From Bacteriovoracaceae bacterium (GTDB lineage: Bacteria > Bdellovibrionota > Bacteriovoracia > Bacteriovoracales > Bacteriovoracaceae): a stretch of 64,000 nt of DNA. Where the stretch lies: contig JANJTC010000001.1 of NCBI GenBank assembly GCA_024711325.1, positions 62,001 through 126,000 on the forward strand. The letters are read 5' to 3'. The notes beneath the pieces were generated by a model. It was not told the DNA's origin. It was given only the letters and a program-made list of their open reading frames with translations, and searched no databases. Within the stretch, counting starts at the first letter, position 1. The number at the start of each line of letters is the position of its first letter. The position numbers and the translations under genes are program-made. This document shows positions 52,365-62,417 of this stretch, piece by piece.

Positions 52365-52631
52365 ATGATCACTACAGCAAAAACAGCTGAACTCACTCAA
52401 AAGTTTGGCGGATCTGAGAAAAACACAGGTTCAGTTGAAGTACAGGTAGCTATTCTTACTGAAAGAATTAAAAATCTTACTCCACATTTTGAGAAAAACA
52501 AAAAAGATCACTCAGGAATGAGAGGTCTTATGAAGATGATCGGTCAGCGCCGTTCACTTCTTAAGCATTTGAGCAAGACTGATGAAGCTCGCTACGGCAA
52601 GCTGATTGCGGAACTTGGTCTACGTAAGTAA
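52365..52631 (+). CDS. rpsO: 30S ribosomal protein S15
   Basis: 88 residues from ATG 52365, chosen for the AAAGGAG ribosome binding site; the longer frame from 52341 adds unsupported residues. FGGSEKNTGSVEVQVAILTE (about 11-30) and KKDHSGMRGLMKMIGQRRSL (about 45-64) are the family core binding 16S rRNA. It is separated from pnp by a strong terminator and a hairpin-rich leader, the usual rpsO-pnp order. Confidence 0.97.
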   Translation: MITTAKTAELTQKFGGSEKNTGSVEVQVAILTERIKNLTPHFEKNKKDHSGMRGLMKMIGQRRSLLKHLSKTDEARYGKLIAELGLRK

Positions 52632-52640
52632 TTAATGATG

Positions 52641-52671
52641 AAAGGGGGCCAAGTGGCCCCCTTTCTTTTTT
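52641..52671 (+). terminator. Terminator after rpsO
   Basis: Perfect 10-bp stem AAAGGGGGCC/GGCCCCCTTT with AAGT loop, then CTTTTTT. Confidence 0.92.
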
Positions 52672-52702
52672 GAAGGTCCGATAAGAGGTCCTGAGTATTT
52701 TA

Positions 52703-52750
52703 AGAGATAAAAAGTAAGTTTGAATTTTTTTCAATTTCCTCTTTATCTCT
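52703..52750 (+). promoter_or_regulatory. Long imperfect hairpin in the pnp leader
   Basis: Outer stem AGAGATAAA/TTTATCTCT (52703-52711 and 52742-52750) continues inward with AG/CT and AAGTT/AATTT pairs, about 16 base pairs (one G-U) with two mismatches and a T-rich loop. In E. coli a similar leader stem is cut by RNase III for PNPase autoregulation; the parallel is inferred. A TATAAA element at 52791-52796 could start a shorter transcript lacking it. Confidence 0.5.
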
Positions 52751-52841
52751 CAAACTCCCGACTCTCATCAATCCTTCCAAAACATTAAAATATAAAACAT
52801 TTAAGGCGTAACCTTTGTTGCGTCGATTTCTAGGAGACTCT

Positions 52842-54965
52842 ATGTTGAATAACAAAAAAGAATTTAAAATGAACTACGGTGGTAAGGAAATTACCCTGGA
52901 GACTGGACGTTTTGCCAAGCAAGCGACTTCTTCAATCCTCGCATCTTGCGAAGGAACTCAGGTTCTCGTCACACTTATGTGTGCTAAAGAAGTAAATGAT
53001 GGGCAGGATTTTTTTCCGCTCATGGTTGATTATAAAGAAAAATTCTACGCTGCCGGTAAATTCCTTGGTGGATTTATGAAGCGCGAAAGCCGTCCATCAA
53101 ACGCAGAAATCCTGATCATGCGTCTAATTGATCGTCCACTTCGTCCGCTTTTCCCTGAAGGGTTCATGTATGAAACAATTGTGACAGCACAAGTGTTGTC
53201 TCACGGTACGGGTGATCCTGAAGTTCTGGCCGGTTTAGGAGCTTCTGCTGCCATTTCCATCTCTGATGTACCTTTCAATGGTCCACTTGGATTTGCGAAA
53301 GTAGGCAGAGTTGATGGGAAGCTGACACTTAACCTAAGTAAGGAAGAGTTCAAGTCATCTAATATCGAACTTCTTGTTGCTGGTACTAATGAAGCCGTCC
53401 TTATGGTTGAAGGTGAAGCGAATGAAGTTTCTGAAACAGAGATGCTTGAAGCGATTACATTCGGTCACACCAACATCAAAGAATTCTGTAAATTAGTTGA
53501 TAAGATGGTTAAAGAAGTTGGCGCTAAAAAGCGTGAGTTCACACCTGTAACTCCGAACGCAACTCTTATGACTGAATCTTTCAAAGATTTCACAGCTGAG
53601 GCCCGTAAAGTTCTTGCAATCAACGTTAAGCAAGAGCGTTCTAGTGCTACATCAGCTCTTAAAAAACAGATCAAGGAAGCACTTAAAAATAATCCAGCTA
53701 AATTTGGATTAACTGAGACTTCTGACTTCGGAAAAGAAGCAGCTAAAGTTACTGACGAAGTTCTTTATAAGCTTATGCGTGCTGATATCCTTAATGAGGA
53801 AAAACGTATTGCTGGTCGTCCGGTAAATAAAGTTCGTGAGATCGAAACTGAAACTTCTATCCTTAGCTCTGTTCACGGATCGGCACTCTTTACACGTGGT
53901 GAAACTCAGGTGCTTGCAGCTGTCACTATCGGTGGTAAAGAAGGCGAGCAAATGTATGACTCTATCCACGGTGTTGGTTTTGATAAATTCTACCTTCACT
54001 ATGCTATGCAACCATTCTCGGTTGGCGAAGCTCGTGGTTACAGAGGAGTTGGACGTCGTGAAGTTGGTCACGGGAATCTTGCTGAACGTGCTCTTAAAAA
54101 AGCTATGCCATCACAAACTGATTTCCCTTACACCATCCGTATTGCTGCTGAAGTTTTAGAGTCAAACGGTTCTTCTTCAATGGGGTCGGTATGTTCTGGC
54201 TCTATGGCGCTTATGGATGCCGGTGTTCCTCTTAAAGGACCTGTTGCAGGAATTGCAATGGGACTTATTAAAGAAGGCGACAAGTATAAAATCCTTACGG
54301 ATATTCTTGGTGATGAAGATCATTTAGGAGATATGGATTTCAAACTTGCTGGTACTAAAGATGGTATTACAGCGATTCAAATGGATATGAAAATTGCAGG
54401 AATTTCTGAACAGATTTTCCGTGAAGCTCTGGCCCAGGCCAAAGATGCTCGTATTCATATTCTAGGCGAGATGGCGAAAACCATTACTTCTCACCGTCCA
54501 ACTTTCAAAGCTGGTGTTCCTCAAATCAAGTCTTTTAAAATCGCTCCAGATAAAATCGGTGCGCTTATTGGACCTGGTGGGAAAAATATCAAAGCTCTTC
54601 AGGAAAACTTCAAAGTTACTATGGATGTTGCTGAAGACGGAACGGTTAAAGTTCTCGGTGTTGATGTTTCAAAAATCGATGAAGTGATTGCTCTTGCTGA
54701 TATGCAATTAAATGGCCCGAAAATCGGAGCTGTTTATAAAGGTACAGTTGTGACAATCAAAGAATACGGAGCTTTTGTTGATATCGTTCCAGGACTTGCT
54801 GGTCTGGTTCACGTTTCAGAAATCGCTGATGAACGTGTTAATGATCCAAATGAATTCTTAACTGAAGGTCAGCTACTGGATGTTAAAGTTCTTGAAGTTG
54901 ATCGCTTTGGTAAAATCAAGCTTTCTGCTAAGGCCGTAGCACCTGTGCCTAAGAAGGCCAAGTAG
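52842..54965 (+). CDS. pnp: Polyribonucleotide nucleotidyltransferase (PNPase)
   Basis: 3'-5' phosphorolytic exoribonuclease and RNA-degradosome core. ATG 52842 is chosen for TAGGAG upstream; the longer frame from TTG 52815 adds nine residues without support. Two RNase PH cores (about 10-225 and 315-530), then KH (about 560-610, [14 protein letters not shown]) and S1 (about 622-695, [18 protein letters not shown]). 707 residues, normal. Confidence 0.97.
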   Translation: MLNNKKEFKMNYGGKEITLETGRFAKQATSSILASCEGTQVLVTLMCAKEVNDGQDFFPLMVDYKEKFYAAGKFLGGFMKRESRPSNAEILIMRLIDRPLRPLFPEGFMYETIVTAQVLSHGTGDPEVLAGLGASAAISISDVPFNGPLGFAKVGRVDGKLTLNLSKEEFKSSNIELLVAGTNEAVLMVEGEANEVSETEMLEAITFGHTNIKEFCKLVDKMVKEVGAKKREFTPVTPNATLMTESFKDFTAEARKVLAINVKQERSSATSALKKQIKEALKNNPAKFGLTETSDFGKEAAKVTDEVLYKLMRADILNEEKRIAGRPVNKVREIETETSILSSVHGSALFTRGETQVLAAVTIGGKEGEQMYDSIHGVGFDKFYLHYAMQPFSVGEARGYRGVGRREVGHGNLAERALKKAMPSQTDFPYTIRIAAEVLESNGSSSMGSVCSGSMALMDAGVPLKGPVAGIAMGLIKEGDKYKILTDILGDEDHLGDMDFKLAGTKDGITAIQMDMKIAGISEQIFREALAQAKDARIHILGEMAKTITSHRPTFKAGVPQIKSFKIAPDKIGALIGPGGKNIKALQENFKVTMDVAEDGTVKVLGVDVSKIDEVIALADMQLNGPKIGAVYKGTVVTIKEYGAFVDIVPGLAGLVHVSEIADERVNDPNEFLTEGQLLDVKVLEVDRFGKIKLSAKAVAPVPKKAK

Positions 54966-54966
54966 T

Positions 54967-55428
54967 ATGATGCCAGTAGAAGTTTTAGTAAAAACTCTGG
55001 ATCATTACGATCCTGAATTTGAACTACCTTTTTACGCAACTGAGGGCGCTGCTGGCGCGGACATCCGTGCCAGTATCCCTGAAAAAAAATCTCTTATTGT
55101 TAAACCAGGGGAGCGAGTACTCGTTCCCACTGGTCTTTCAATGGAAATACCTTTTGGTTTTGAAGTACAAGTTCGTCCTCGTTCAGGTCTTTCACTTAAG
55201 ACGCAGCTCATGGTTGTAAATTCCCCTGGGACTATCGATTGTGATTATCGTGGTGAAGTAAATATTATTATCGGAAACTTTGGTAAGGAAGATTTCACCA
55301 TTGAACACGGACTTCGTATTGCTCAACTCGTAATTGCTCCAGTCATTCAAGCGAAGTATTCGGTCACGAATAGTTTGGGAGAGACCAAGAGAGGAGCAGG
55401 CGGTTTCGGGTCTACCGGGACTAGATAA
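54967..55428 (+). CDS. dut: dUTP diphosphatase
   Basis: Trimeric dUTPase, hydrolysing dUTP to dUMP. All five motifs are present: GAAGADIRA (about 28-36), RPRSGLS (about 72-78), [12 protein letters not shown] (about 90-101), GLRIAQLVI (about 118-126) and [10 protein letters not shown] (about 143-152). It starts 1 nt after the pnp stop; ATG at 54967 or 54970 are both possible. Confidence 0.95.
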   Translation: MMPVEVLVKTLDHYDPEFELPFYATEGAAGADIRASIPEKKSLIVKPGERVLVPTGLSMEIPFGFEVQVRPRSGLSLKTQLMVVNSPGTIDCDYRGEVNIIIGNFGKEDFTIEHGLRIAQLVIAPVIQAKYSVTNSLGETKRGAGGFGSTGTR

Positions 55429-55448
55429 CTCTTACAAAGGATATATCT

Positions 55449-55730
55449 ATGGAATTGAAAGTTCCTTATTCTCAGATTACAGATAAGAAGCAAGGTTATG
55501 AGCAGGCCAAAAAGCTCATCCCTGAAGTGATCCAAAAGTTTGGAGTTTCAGCAGATATGAATAATGATGATGCAACTTCAACCCTGACCGCCAAAGGTTC
55601 AGGCTTTAGCGCTAAAATTGAATTCAAAGAAACTGAAGCGATAGTAAATGTTGATCTTGGATTTTTATTAAAACCGTTTAAAAGTAAAATTTTAGACACA
55701 ATTGAGAAACAAATTAAGAAAGTAGTATGA
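55449..55730 (+). CDS. Polyhydroxyalkanoic-acid-system family protein
   Basis: 93 residues matching the small PHA_gran_rgn family: IPEVIQKFGVSADMNNDDAT, GSGFSAKIEF and a closing FLLKPFKSKILDTIEKQIKK. The family name comes from PHA loci; its role is unclear. AAAGGATAT precedes the ATG. It overlaps the ferredoxin gene by 4 nt. Confidence 0.75.
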   Translation: MELKVPYSQITDKKQGYEQAKKLIPEVIQKFGVSADMNNDDATSTLTAKGSGFSAKIEFKETEAIVNVDLGFLLKPFKSKILDTIEKQIKKVV

Positions 55731-56254
55731 CCAATCATAAATGCACATTATGGCCTTCAGGAGAAATCCTGGAACTCAATGACCAGGAAACTCTTCTGGC
55801 CCAACTGAAGAAGGCCGGAAAAAAAATTAAATCCAGCTGCGGTGGCTGTGCCACTTGCTCAGACTGCGCCATTATTGTGAAATCTGGCGAGTTGAATTTA
55901 ACAGCTCAAACTTTTGAGGAACTTCGCCTTTTGGGGAATGTTTTTCATATCACTAAAGAAAGACTGTCTTGTCAGACTAGAATTCTGGGAGACGTCACTT
56001 TGGATATTTCAGCGCATGAAAGGCCCACTAAAGAGAAGGCCTCAAAGCCTTCAGTGCCAAAAAGCACCACAGTAAGGCTTAAAAAGCGGGAAGAAGTAGA
56101 GCGCACTGCCATAGAAAGTAAGGAAAAAAACCAAGAAAAACCGTCGGATACTTGGTATCGTCATTGGGAAAAAGAAGACGAAGATCCAAATAAACCTAAG
56201 CGATTAGGTGGTAACAAACGGGTTAAGCCTTTTAATTTTAATGATTCTGAATAG
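55727..56254 (+). CDS. 2Fe-2S ferredoxin-like protein with long charged tail
   Basis: 175 residues. The N-terminal 90 residues are a 2Fe-2S domain: SSCGGCATCSDCAI (about 36-49) gives C-x5-C-x2-C plus one extra cysteine, and LSCQTRI (about 82-88) holds the fourth ligand. The C-terminal 80 residues are lysine/glutamate-rich and look disordered. Electron-transfer partner unknown. It overlaps the previous gene by 4 nt. Confidence 0.82.
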   Translation: MTNHKCTLWPSGEILELNDQETLLAQLKKAGKKIKSSCGGCATCSDCAIIVKSGELNLTAQTFEELRLLGNVFHITKERLSCQTRILGDVTLDISAHERPTKEKASKPSVPKSTTVRLKKREEVERTAIESKEKNQEKPSDTWYRHWEKEDEDPNKPKRLGGNKRVKPFNFNDSE

Positions 56255-56276
56255 AGCTAATAAATAGGAGCGTACT

Positions 56277-57671
56277 ATGTCACAAGCAGCAACGGCTGCC
56301 GCGAATCTCGAAGCGGTAGACAACAAGTTTCCCTCACAGATTAAGTACATCGTAGGTAACGAAGCCTGCGAACGTTACAGTTACTATGGGATGAGATCTA
56401 TCCTGACAGTATTCATGATTCAAGTTCTTCTTATGCAAGAAGCTGAAGCGACTTCAACGTATCACTTATTTGCTGGTGCTTGTTATCTCTTCCCACTTCT
56501 TGGAGCTTTTATCTCAGATCGATTCTGGGGTAAGTATAAGACGATCCTTTATCTTTCTCTGGTTTATTGTCTTGGTCACGCTGTCCTTGCCATTTGGGAA
56601 ACTAAACTTGGCCTTTATTGGGGTCTAGGGCTTATCGCGCTTGGTTCTGGCGGTATTAAGCCATGTGTTTCTGCTCACGTCGGTGATCAGTTCAAGGCCA
56701 ATCAACAGCATCTTCTAAAGAAAGTTTATGAAGTATTTTATTTCATGATTAACTTCGGTTCTTTCTTCTCGACGATTGTTACTCCATGGACTCTTAAAGC
56801 TTACGGACCTTCGATTGCTTTCGGTATTCCGGGTGTCCTTATGCTCATTGCTACATTCATTTTCTGGATGGGCCGTAAGGAATTTATTCACGTTCCACCG
56901 ACTAAATCTGATGGCCACGGGTTGTTCCAGGTTATGAGATCAGCTTTCAAACACTCAAGCACACGTAAAACTGGCGAATCATTCCTTGATGGCGCGATTA
57001 AAGACCACAGCCGTGAGCAAATTGATGCTGTTAAAGCAGTATTTGATATCGCTAAGCTTTTTGCTTCAATCACTATTTTCTGGGCTTTGTTTGATCAGCA
57101 CGGTTCTTCATGGGTTATTCAAGCGATGAATATGAACCTGGTATTCATGGGTGTAGAATTTGAGGCTTCTCAGATTGCTGCCTGGAATCCGATCATGGTT
57201 ATGGGACTTATCCCTCTTTTCTCAATGGTGGTTTACCCATTCCTTGATAAATTAAACATCACTTCAACGCCTATCAAGCGTATGACTCTTGGTATGTTCG
57301 TCGCTGCTGCTTCTTTCGCCCTTATTGGTGGATTGCAAATGTGGATGGATTCATCCGCTGATAAAATCAATGTAATGTGGCAGTTCTTCCCGTACTTGGT
57401 TATCACTATGGCAGAAGTGATGATTTCAATCACTGGTCTTGAGTTTGCTTATACTCAAGCTCCTCGTGCTATGAAGTCTTCAATCATGTCTATCTGGTTG
57501 TTAACTGTGTTCTTTGGTAACTTGATTACTGCTTACGTTTCACAAATCAACTTCTTCCCAATCGCATCAACTGGTTACTTCATGTTCTTTGCGGTTCTAA
57601 TGGGATTATCAGCTCTGACTTTCTGGTACATGGGTACTAAGTATAGAGTTAAAAATTACATGGAAAAATAA
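56277..57671 (+). CDS. Proton-dependent oligopeptide transporter, POT family
   Basis: 464 residues with about 12-14 membrane helices. NEACERYSYYGMRSIL (about 28-43) contains the POT ExxER(F/Y)xYYG proton-coupling motif and FYFMINFGSFFS (about 158-169) is the second family signature. Imports di- and tripeptides, useful to a predator digesting prey protein. TAGGAG precedes the ATG; a terminator follows. Confidence 0.92.
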   Translation: MSQAATAAANLEAVDNKFPSQIKYIVGNEACERYSYYGMRSILTVFMIQVLLMQEAEATSTYHLFAGACYLFPLLGAFISDRFWGKYKTILYLSLVYCLGHAVLAIWETKLGLYWGLGLIALGSGGIKPCVSAHVGDQFKANQQHLLKKVYEVFYFMINFGSFFSTIVTPWTLKAYGPSIAFGIPGVLMLIATFIFWMGRKEFIHVPPTKSDGHGLFQVMRSAFKHSSTRKTGESFLDGAIKDHSREQIDAVKAVFDIAKLFASITIFWALFDQHGSSWVIQAMNMNLVFMGVEFEASQIAAWNPIMVMGLIPLFSMVVYPFLDKLNITSTPIKRMTLGMFVAAASFALIGGLQMWMDSSADKINVMWQFFPYLVITMAEVMISITGLEFAYTQAPRAMKSSIMSIWLLTVFFGNLITAYVSQINFFPIASTGYFMFFAVLMGLSALTFWYMGTKYRVKNYMEK

Positions 57672-57675
57672 GACT

Positions 57676-57708
57676 AAAAAGGCCCCTCGAGAGAGGGGCT
57701 TTTTTTTT
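57676..57708. terminator. Bidirectional terminator
   Basis: Stem GCCCCTC/GAGGGGC (57682-57688 and 57693-57699) with GAGA loop, flanked by A5 and T9, between the convergent POT and lipoprotein genes. Confidence 0.92.
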
Positions 57709-59242
57709 ATTCAATTCTTGGGAAGATGAGGGGATTAAACCAGCCGTAAGTATAGGAACCATCCGGTAATGGTTGCCAGACAGTCGTGGATGGGTCAAAT
57801 CCCCCGGAAGTTCTGATCATAGGAATTACATCATCCCAGTCGGCCACATCATTGAAGACAAAATAACCGTCATCCTCTCCGCTGATTTCAACTTCAGTTG
57901 GATTATCCTGTCGGGCATCAACCCCGCGCCAAATGTCTGACAAATAATCTGCGTATTGAGAACCTGGGGAAACACGATCCCAATCTCTCACAACCATCCT
58001 GATTCGAGCTTTAATATCAAAGGCCGTATCGAAGCAGTAGAACGTGTAGAAAGGGCTGGTTCGACTACCGAGACCCATGAAGGGGTCCGCCGCCAAAGGT
58101 TTCGCTTTATATTTATTTTCAGGATAAGAAAATTGATCCTGAAGTGCCGGGCTTATTAGTTTCGTGCCATCCAGCATCTTATTAGCACTATAGGCCTCAA
58201 TTAGATTTGGATTGAAACTTTTGCCTATAAAAGAATTACTGAAGGCCGAAGCATAGTTACCATCAGTTGAAGCGATATAGTCTATTTGTGTAGATGCCAG
58301 GTTCCTTCGGAAGTTAGCGTAAGTGAGTGTTGGCTCAGGGACTTCATCATCCATTAGGCCCGTTAGTTCATAAGTCTTTTTAAATATTTTATTAAGTTCT
58401 GTGTTGTAAATTTCAGTTACGCGAGTCGCTGATTTGGTAATTTGAGTAATTGGACCTTTAATACAGGCCTCAACTTTTCCACCACAATCAATCTTACGGT
58501 TTTTGATTTCATACTTTAAGATACCAGGAGGTGAGTTCTCATCCGTTGTAAATGTTACCGAAAGTGTATCAACCGAAACTGTTCCAATATCACAATTTTC
58601 TCCGCCATCGGAGTCCTCGTAGTTAAAACGACAAAGTTCTGCATCTTCAGCGAGCTGAAATTTTATTCTATCCCCAACAGGAATATCTTTTGAAGCGATA
58701 TCTCCGCAACCCATAACTCCATTGTTAGCGACGAGAGACTGACCCATACTGCCTGCTGCCGTAACGACATGGGTATTATTGGTCGTGTCACTAGTGCAAT
58801 CTATTTGTAGATATTGGGAAGTCGAGTCTCCAGGAATTTTGTTATAATATGAAAAAGGTGAGTACCCAACATAGTCGCAAGTATTGGGACTTGAATTTAT
58901 GCTAAAACTCATTCCCCCATGTTGAAGGGATAGTTCTTCAGCATCAAAAAAACAAGTTATGTCATTGGCGGCCTGATTTCCCCTGAAGATTTCATTGGAC
59001 AGGCCAGTTGTATTTTTCACTTCACAAGGCGCAGTTTGATTTCCGGAGCCGGATTTATGGAGGTTGAAATTTAGCAAGGCCGAGGATTCATTATTAATAT
59101 TGAAATAGTATTCTGAAGGTGGGACAGCAACTCCATCTGGCACTTCCGCATTGCCGCTCATCAGTTCAGGCGAAACTTTTTCATTACAGCCTACCACTAA
59201 TAAAGTGATGGCAAAGAGAGAAAGTTTTGAAACTGTTTTCAT
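57707..59242 (-). CDS. Lipoprotein of unknown function, 511 aa
   Basis: A signal with lipobox LVVGC (Cys19) and AAGGA before the ATG. The 490-residue mature part has about a dozen cysteines, glycine/serine-rich stretches and mixed beta content; DSTSQYLQIDCTSDTTNN and DWDRVSPGSQYADYL are examples. No family recognised. A surface-exposed or periplasmic lipoprotein is likely. It stands alone, ending at a terminator. Confidence 0.65.
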   Translation of the reverse strand: MKTVSKLSLFAITLLVVGCNEKVSPELMSGNAEVPDGVAVPPSEYYFNINNESSALLNFNLHKSGSGNQTAPCEVKNTTGLSNEIFRGNQAANDITCFFDAEELSLQHGGMSFSINSSPNTCDYVGYSPFSYYNKIPGDSTSQYLQIDCTSDTTNNTHVVTAAGSMGQSLVANNGVMGCGDIASKDIPVGDRIKFQLAEDAELCRFNYEDSDGGENCDIGTVSVDTLSVTFTTDENSPPGILKYEIKNRKIDCGGKVEACIKGPITQITKSATRVTEIYNTELNKIFKKTYELTGLMDDEVPEPTLTYANFRRNLASTQIDYIASTDGNYASAFSNSFIGKSFNPNLIEAYSANKMLDGTKLISPALQDQFSYPENKYKAKPLAADPFMGLGSRTSPFYTFYCFDTAFDIKARIRMVVRDWDRVSPGSQYADYLSDIWRGVDARQDNPTEVEISGEDDGYFVFNDVADWDDVIPMIRTSGGFDPSTTVWQPLPDGSYTYGWFNPLIFPRIE

Positions 59243-59416
59243 ATTACATTCCTTCGAAAGACCTTAGTTCTCATGCAACTCTTCGGAAGCATGAAAAAGA
59301 AATTGAGAGGGTGTGTTTTTTACTCCTCTTTTTTTTCGGGTCGGGTTAGACTCATCCTGAGTACTTTTATTTTACAATAGAGTCACAAGTTTCAGACTAA
59401 GAAGGTCGGGAAATTA

Positions 59417-60289
59417 ATGTTTTCTTCTCATACTCATAAATTTCAAATACTTCCTCTGAAAACCATTCTTTACTTGCTTTTTTTGGTCTTCTTTTTCTGC
59501 CCTAAATTGTGGGCTTCTCAAGATGCAATAGTAACAGCAGATCGTGCGATTATTTATTCTGATCGTGAGATGACTAGTCCGATCGGATATATCCGTAGGG
59601 GTAAAAAGATCACTGTGGGAGAGATTCCCCGTAACCAGGCCCAGGTTTATCCCGTCGTGGTCTCCGGTAAAATCGCTTATATCCGGGTTATGGATGTGAC
59701 CACAGAAAAAGAATCTATGGATTCTTCCCGTCTTGTGGCCGAACGCTTTAAGAAAACGACTTTGGAAGTTAAGAAGTCTAAGTTTGTGGCCTCTTATTTT
59801 CTTTTTAATTCTCAGATCACATTAGATAAAGAGAATGCGCAACTCATGGATAAAGAATCAGTTGCGTGGAATGGAGTTTCACTTAAAGGGGAAGTGCTTT
59901 TGAAAAACTCCTGGGATTTGCAAGTACTGCTTAATTACATGACGACCAAAGTAGAGACAGAAAAATTTAATGTGGTGGAAGCGGGCCTTGGTGGTGCGTA
60001 CCGCTTTATTGATATGAAAAAACTTATGGTGCGAGTTGAAGCACAATTTTTAGCTATCCCCTTTAGTTCTTATGAAGTGGGAACGGATTTTTTGGTCAGA
60101 AGCTATGGTTACACTTTTGGAGCAGGTGTTAACGGTACATATCTCTTAAACAAAAGTTGGGGGGTAGAGGGGTCTTTAGGGGTTTACAAAACTCATCTCT
60201 TAAAATTTAAGTCTCCAGAACCCTATAATGAAATCTCACCTTCATTTCTGGGTGCACGTTTTGGAATTGGGGTTAATTACTCTTATTAG
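59417..60289 (+). CDS. Exported SH3-like plus beta-barrel protein
   Basis: 290 residues. A signal peptide (about 15-34) is followed by an SH3-like domain (about 36-95, ADRAIIYSDREMTSPIGYIR) and, after a short helical stretch, a barrel ending in Tyr (GIGVNYSY). The layout resembles the pair at 31952-34548 but the sequences are not clearly alike. A GGG-containing weak ribosome binding site precedes the ATG. The last 4 nt overlap the convergent gene. Confidence 0.58.
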   Translation: MFSSHTHKFQILPLKTILYLLFLVFFFCPKLWASQDAIVTADRAIIYSDREMTSPIGYIRRGKKITVGEIPRNQAQVYPVVVSGKIAYIRVMDVTTEKESMDSSRLVAERFKKTTLEVKKSKFVASYFLFNSQITLDKENAQLMDKESVAWNGVSLKGEVLLKNSWDLQVLLNYMTTKVETEKFNVVEAGLGGAYRFIDMKKLMVRVEAQFLAIPFSSYEVGTDFLVRSYGYTFGAGVNGTYLLNKSWGVEGSLGVYKTHLLKFKSPEPYNEISPSFLGARFGIGVNYSY

Positions 60290-60855
60290 TGGCGTTCCAA
60301 TAGACTTTTTAATTTTTCCAGATCAACTTTTCTTGAATGGCGATCAATCTGAATCTTTTTTCCGTCCTTACTTTTTAACCACAAAATAAAATAACCTTTA
60401 TTTTGGAAGCCTACATTGTCCTCTTTAGAGTTCATACGGGCCACGTTAGGGGAGGAGATGAAGGATTCAACACTGAAATCATCACTGCCTTCCAGAAGAA
60501 ATTTTTCAGAAAAAACAGTGATCCCAAAAACTTTATGGATAAGGCTTAGTTGATTTTTATTCTTTACGATCCGTTTTTCATAGAAAAAGAAGGAGAGAAT
60601 TAATACCGGTAAAAGGCCAATGAAGGTTAATAAACCATAACCTAGAGTTGCATCCGTTTCATCCCCAAGAGCAATGAGCTTAAGAACAGGCTCTTTGATG
60701 GCCAGGAACATGAAAAAGACCACGGTCACAGAACATAATGCATAAAACCAGAATATGTAAGGAAGACCATAAGTTTTTAAAGTCAGCTCATTCTCTTTTT
60801 TTAAAACAAAATCCTCTTCATCTTCACCTACAGGAAATACATACATTAAACCCAT
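60286..60855 (-). CDS. Membrane protein of unknown function
   Basis: 189 residues from ATG 60855, chosen for AAGAGG upstream; a start at 60894 would run into the previous gene. Two hydrophobic helices (about 31-56 and 66-87) followed by a cytoplasmic domain with WLKSKDGKKIQIDRHSRK near the end. No family recognised. It lies 13 nt after the Ntn-hydrolase gene, probably co-transcribed. Confidence 0.6.
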   Translation of the reverse strand: MGLMYVFPVGEDEEDFVLKKENELTLKTYGLPYIFWFYALCSVTVVFFMFLAIKEPVLKLIALGDETDATLGYGLLTFIGLLPVLILSFFFYEKRIVKNKNQLSLIHKVFGITVFSEKFLLEGSDDFSVESFISSPNVARMNSKEDNVGFQNKGYFILWLKSKDGKKIQIDRHSRKVDLEKLKSLLERH

Positions 60856-60868
60856 ATAAAATAACCTC

Positions 60869-62416
60869 TTATTTATGGTGGGGAGAAAAAACATCCAGAA
60901 TTTCTAAGCGAGGATAAATGAGTTTCATCCAAGTGGCAAATGCTGCTTTATTTGCTGATCTCTCTTCATGATATAACCCCTGTAAATAAGGAGATAAATC
61001 TGACGCCTTCACGGTGGAAGAAAGTTCTAACTTTTTCTCAAGTCGCATCATGAGTAGAAGCCACTGATCCTTGAGAGCAGGAGGTAAATTAAGTGCTTTA
61101 ACGTTTTTATAGACGAGTAACAGCTCTTTGGAATTTGTGACGAATTTAAAATCCCAGATGCTTAGGTAAAGTCCCATGATCTCTTTCCAAATGGGATGAG
61201 GAATAAGCGCCCTGGCCATTTGAAGCTCATGATAAGCAAGATCATATTCACCCTGATCAAAGTAACTTTGGGCCTTCGAGGCCCTTTTCCAGGCCTCTTC
61301 AAAGTCACTTGTCTTCTCTTTAGCTTTAAGGACTTCTAGCTCATGGTGACCACTTAATGAAAGCCTAAGGATTTGATCTGATGCAACCAGGGCTGAATCA
61401 CCTTCTTTAACGTCCACGTGGCCCTGAGTGAGGTTTACACAATAGGCACCAACCGTAGAAAGCGTCGCTGCCGGATGGACCCATTTTTTTGTTTTCTGGT
61501 CTTCAACGTCTGTTACAACATCCAGTGCATGCAAGGTTTTTGAATGGGCAAGCTTATTTTTTAACCAGGATTGACGATCTTCGGAGAATTTTAAAAAAGC
61601 TTCGTGGCCTGTGCTGTCCTGATGAAGGGGAATATTAGTAAAGATCAGAGGAGAGGAATCATTTAGATTGTAATGTTCTACATTCAGGGCCGGACCATCA
61701 ATGTCCAGGGCCAGGGCCTGGCCTGATTTATCCAGCAGAAGATAAGACCATTTGGTTACGGAGATTTTCTTTTTCAACTCTTTTTTAAATTCGATTAAAT
61801 TCTGGGTCTCAAATAATGCTTCAAAGCCGATCTGGAAAATACTCTGCCCTTCCCGGTGATAACCCTCTCCTGGTTTGTGATGAAGAGCAAAGCTCATGCC
61901 CGAGGCATGGACACCCTGAAAGAACAAGGGAGCGAGACCTTCGCAACTATAAGTCAGGATGGCCGGCAGGCCTTCTGCTTGCCAATAATAGAATCGAGGT
62001 TTTGCTTCAAATAAACCGATTAACGGAAAATCCAGCAATCGAGTATGGGTTATGTCCTGACCATTTTTGGCAAAAATGCTGGTGCAGCCGGGAAGGATGC
62101 CTTTTAACTCCGGAAAAACCTGTCCATAATGTGCTGCGAGCTCAAAGAGTGTTAGAAAACTTAAGTAGCGAGTGCTGTCTATCCCGAGACCCTGAGAATA
62201 AGAAACGATACACTGATCAAAAAAGCTTTCTTCCTTCTTTTTAAAGATCACACGTGCCCGTGAAACTAAATCCTGTCCGAATTGCAGGATAAAGTTTGTG
62301 GATAGAAGTTTCGTAACTCGCTTTTCAATATGAAGGAAAGCCTCTCTTTCTCTTAATCCCAACTGGTAAAGATTCTCAATAGGGTCACCAATGAGGGGAA
62401 CAATTGTTGTTTTCAT
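60869..62416 (-). CDS. Ntn-hydrolase-like (C45/linear amide hydrolase) protein
   Basis: 515 residues, no signal peptide. The GCTSIFAKNG (about 108-117) motif carries the nucleophile Cys of N-terminal-nucleophile amide hydrolases, followed by THTRLLDFPLIG, then GLAPLFFQGVHASGMSFALH (about 160-179). In relatives the Cys is exposed by self-cleavage. The C-terminal 150 residues look like helical repeats (QSYFDQGEYDLAYHELQMAR). It may cleave acyl amides of lipids or peptides; substrate unknown. It follows the App1-like gene with a 1-nt gap. Confidence 0.68.
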   Translation of the reverse strand: MKTTIVPLIGDPIENLYQLGLREREAFLHIEKRVTKLLSTNFILQFGQDLVSRARVIFKKKEESFFDQCIVSYSQGLGIDSTRYLSFLTLFELAAHYGQVFPELKGILPGCTSIFAKNGQDITHTRLLDFPLIGLFEAKPRFYYWQAEGLPAILTYSCEGLAPLFFQGVHASGMSFALHHKPGEGYHREGQSIFQIGFEALFETQNLIEFKKELKKKISVTKWSYLLLDKSGQALALDIDGPALNVEHYNLNDSSPLIFTNIPLHQDSTGHEAFLKFSEDRQSWLKNKLAHSKTLHALDVVTDVEDQKTKKWVHPAATLSTVGAYCVNLTQGHVDVKEGDSALVASDQILRLSLSGHHELEVLKAKEKTSDFEEAWKRASKAQSYFDQGEYDLAYHELQMARALIPHPIWKEIMGLYLSIWDFKFVTNSKELLLVYKNVKALNLPPALKDQWLLLMMRLEKKLELSSTVKASDLSPYLQGLYHEERSANKAAFATWMKLIYPRLEILDVFSPHHK

Positions 62417-62417
62417 G

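Noticed and set aside
53709-54071. 120-aa minus-strand frame inside pnp
   Set aside because: It is antisense to conserved PNPase core sequence and has no promoter or ribosome binding site of its own.
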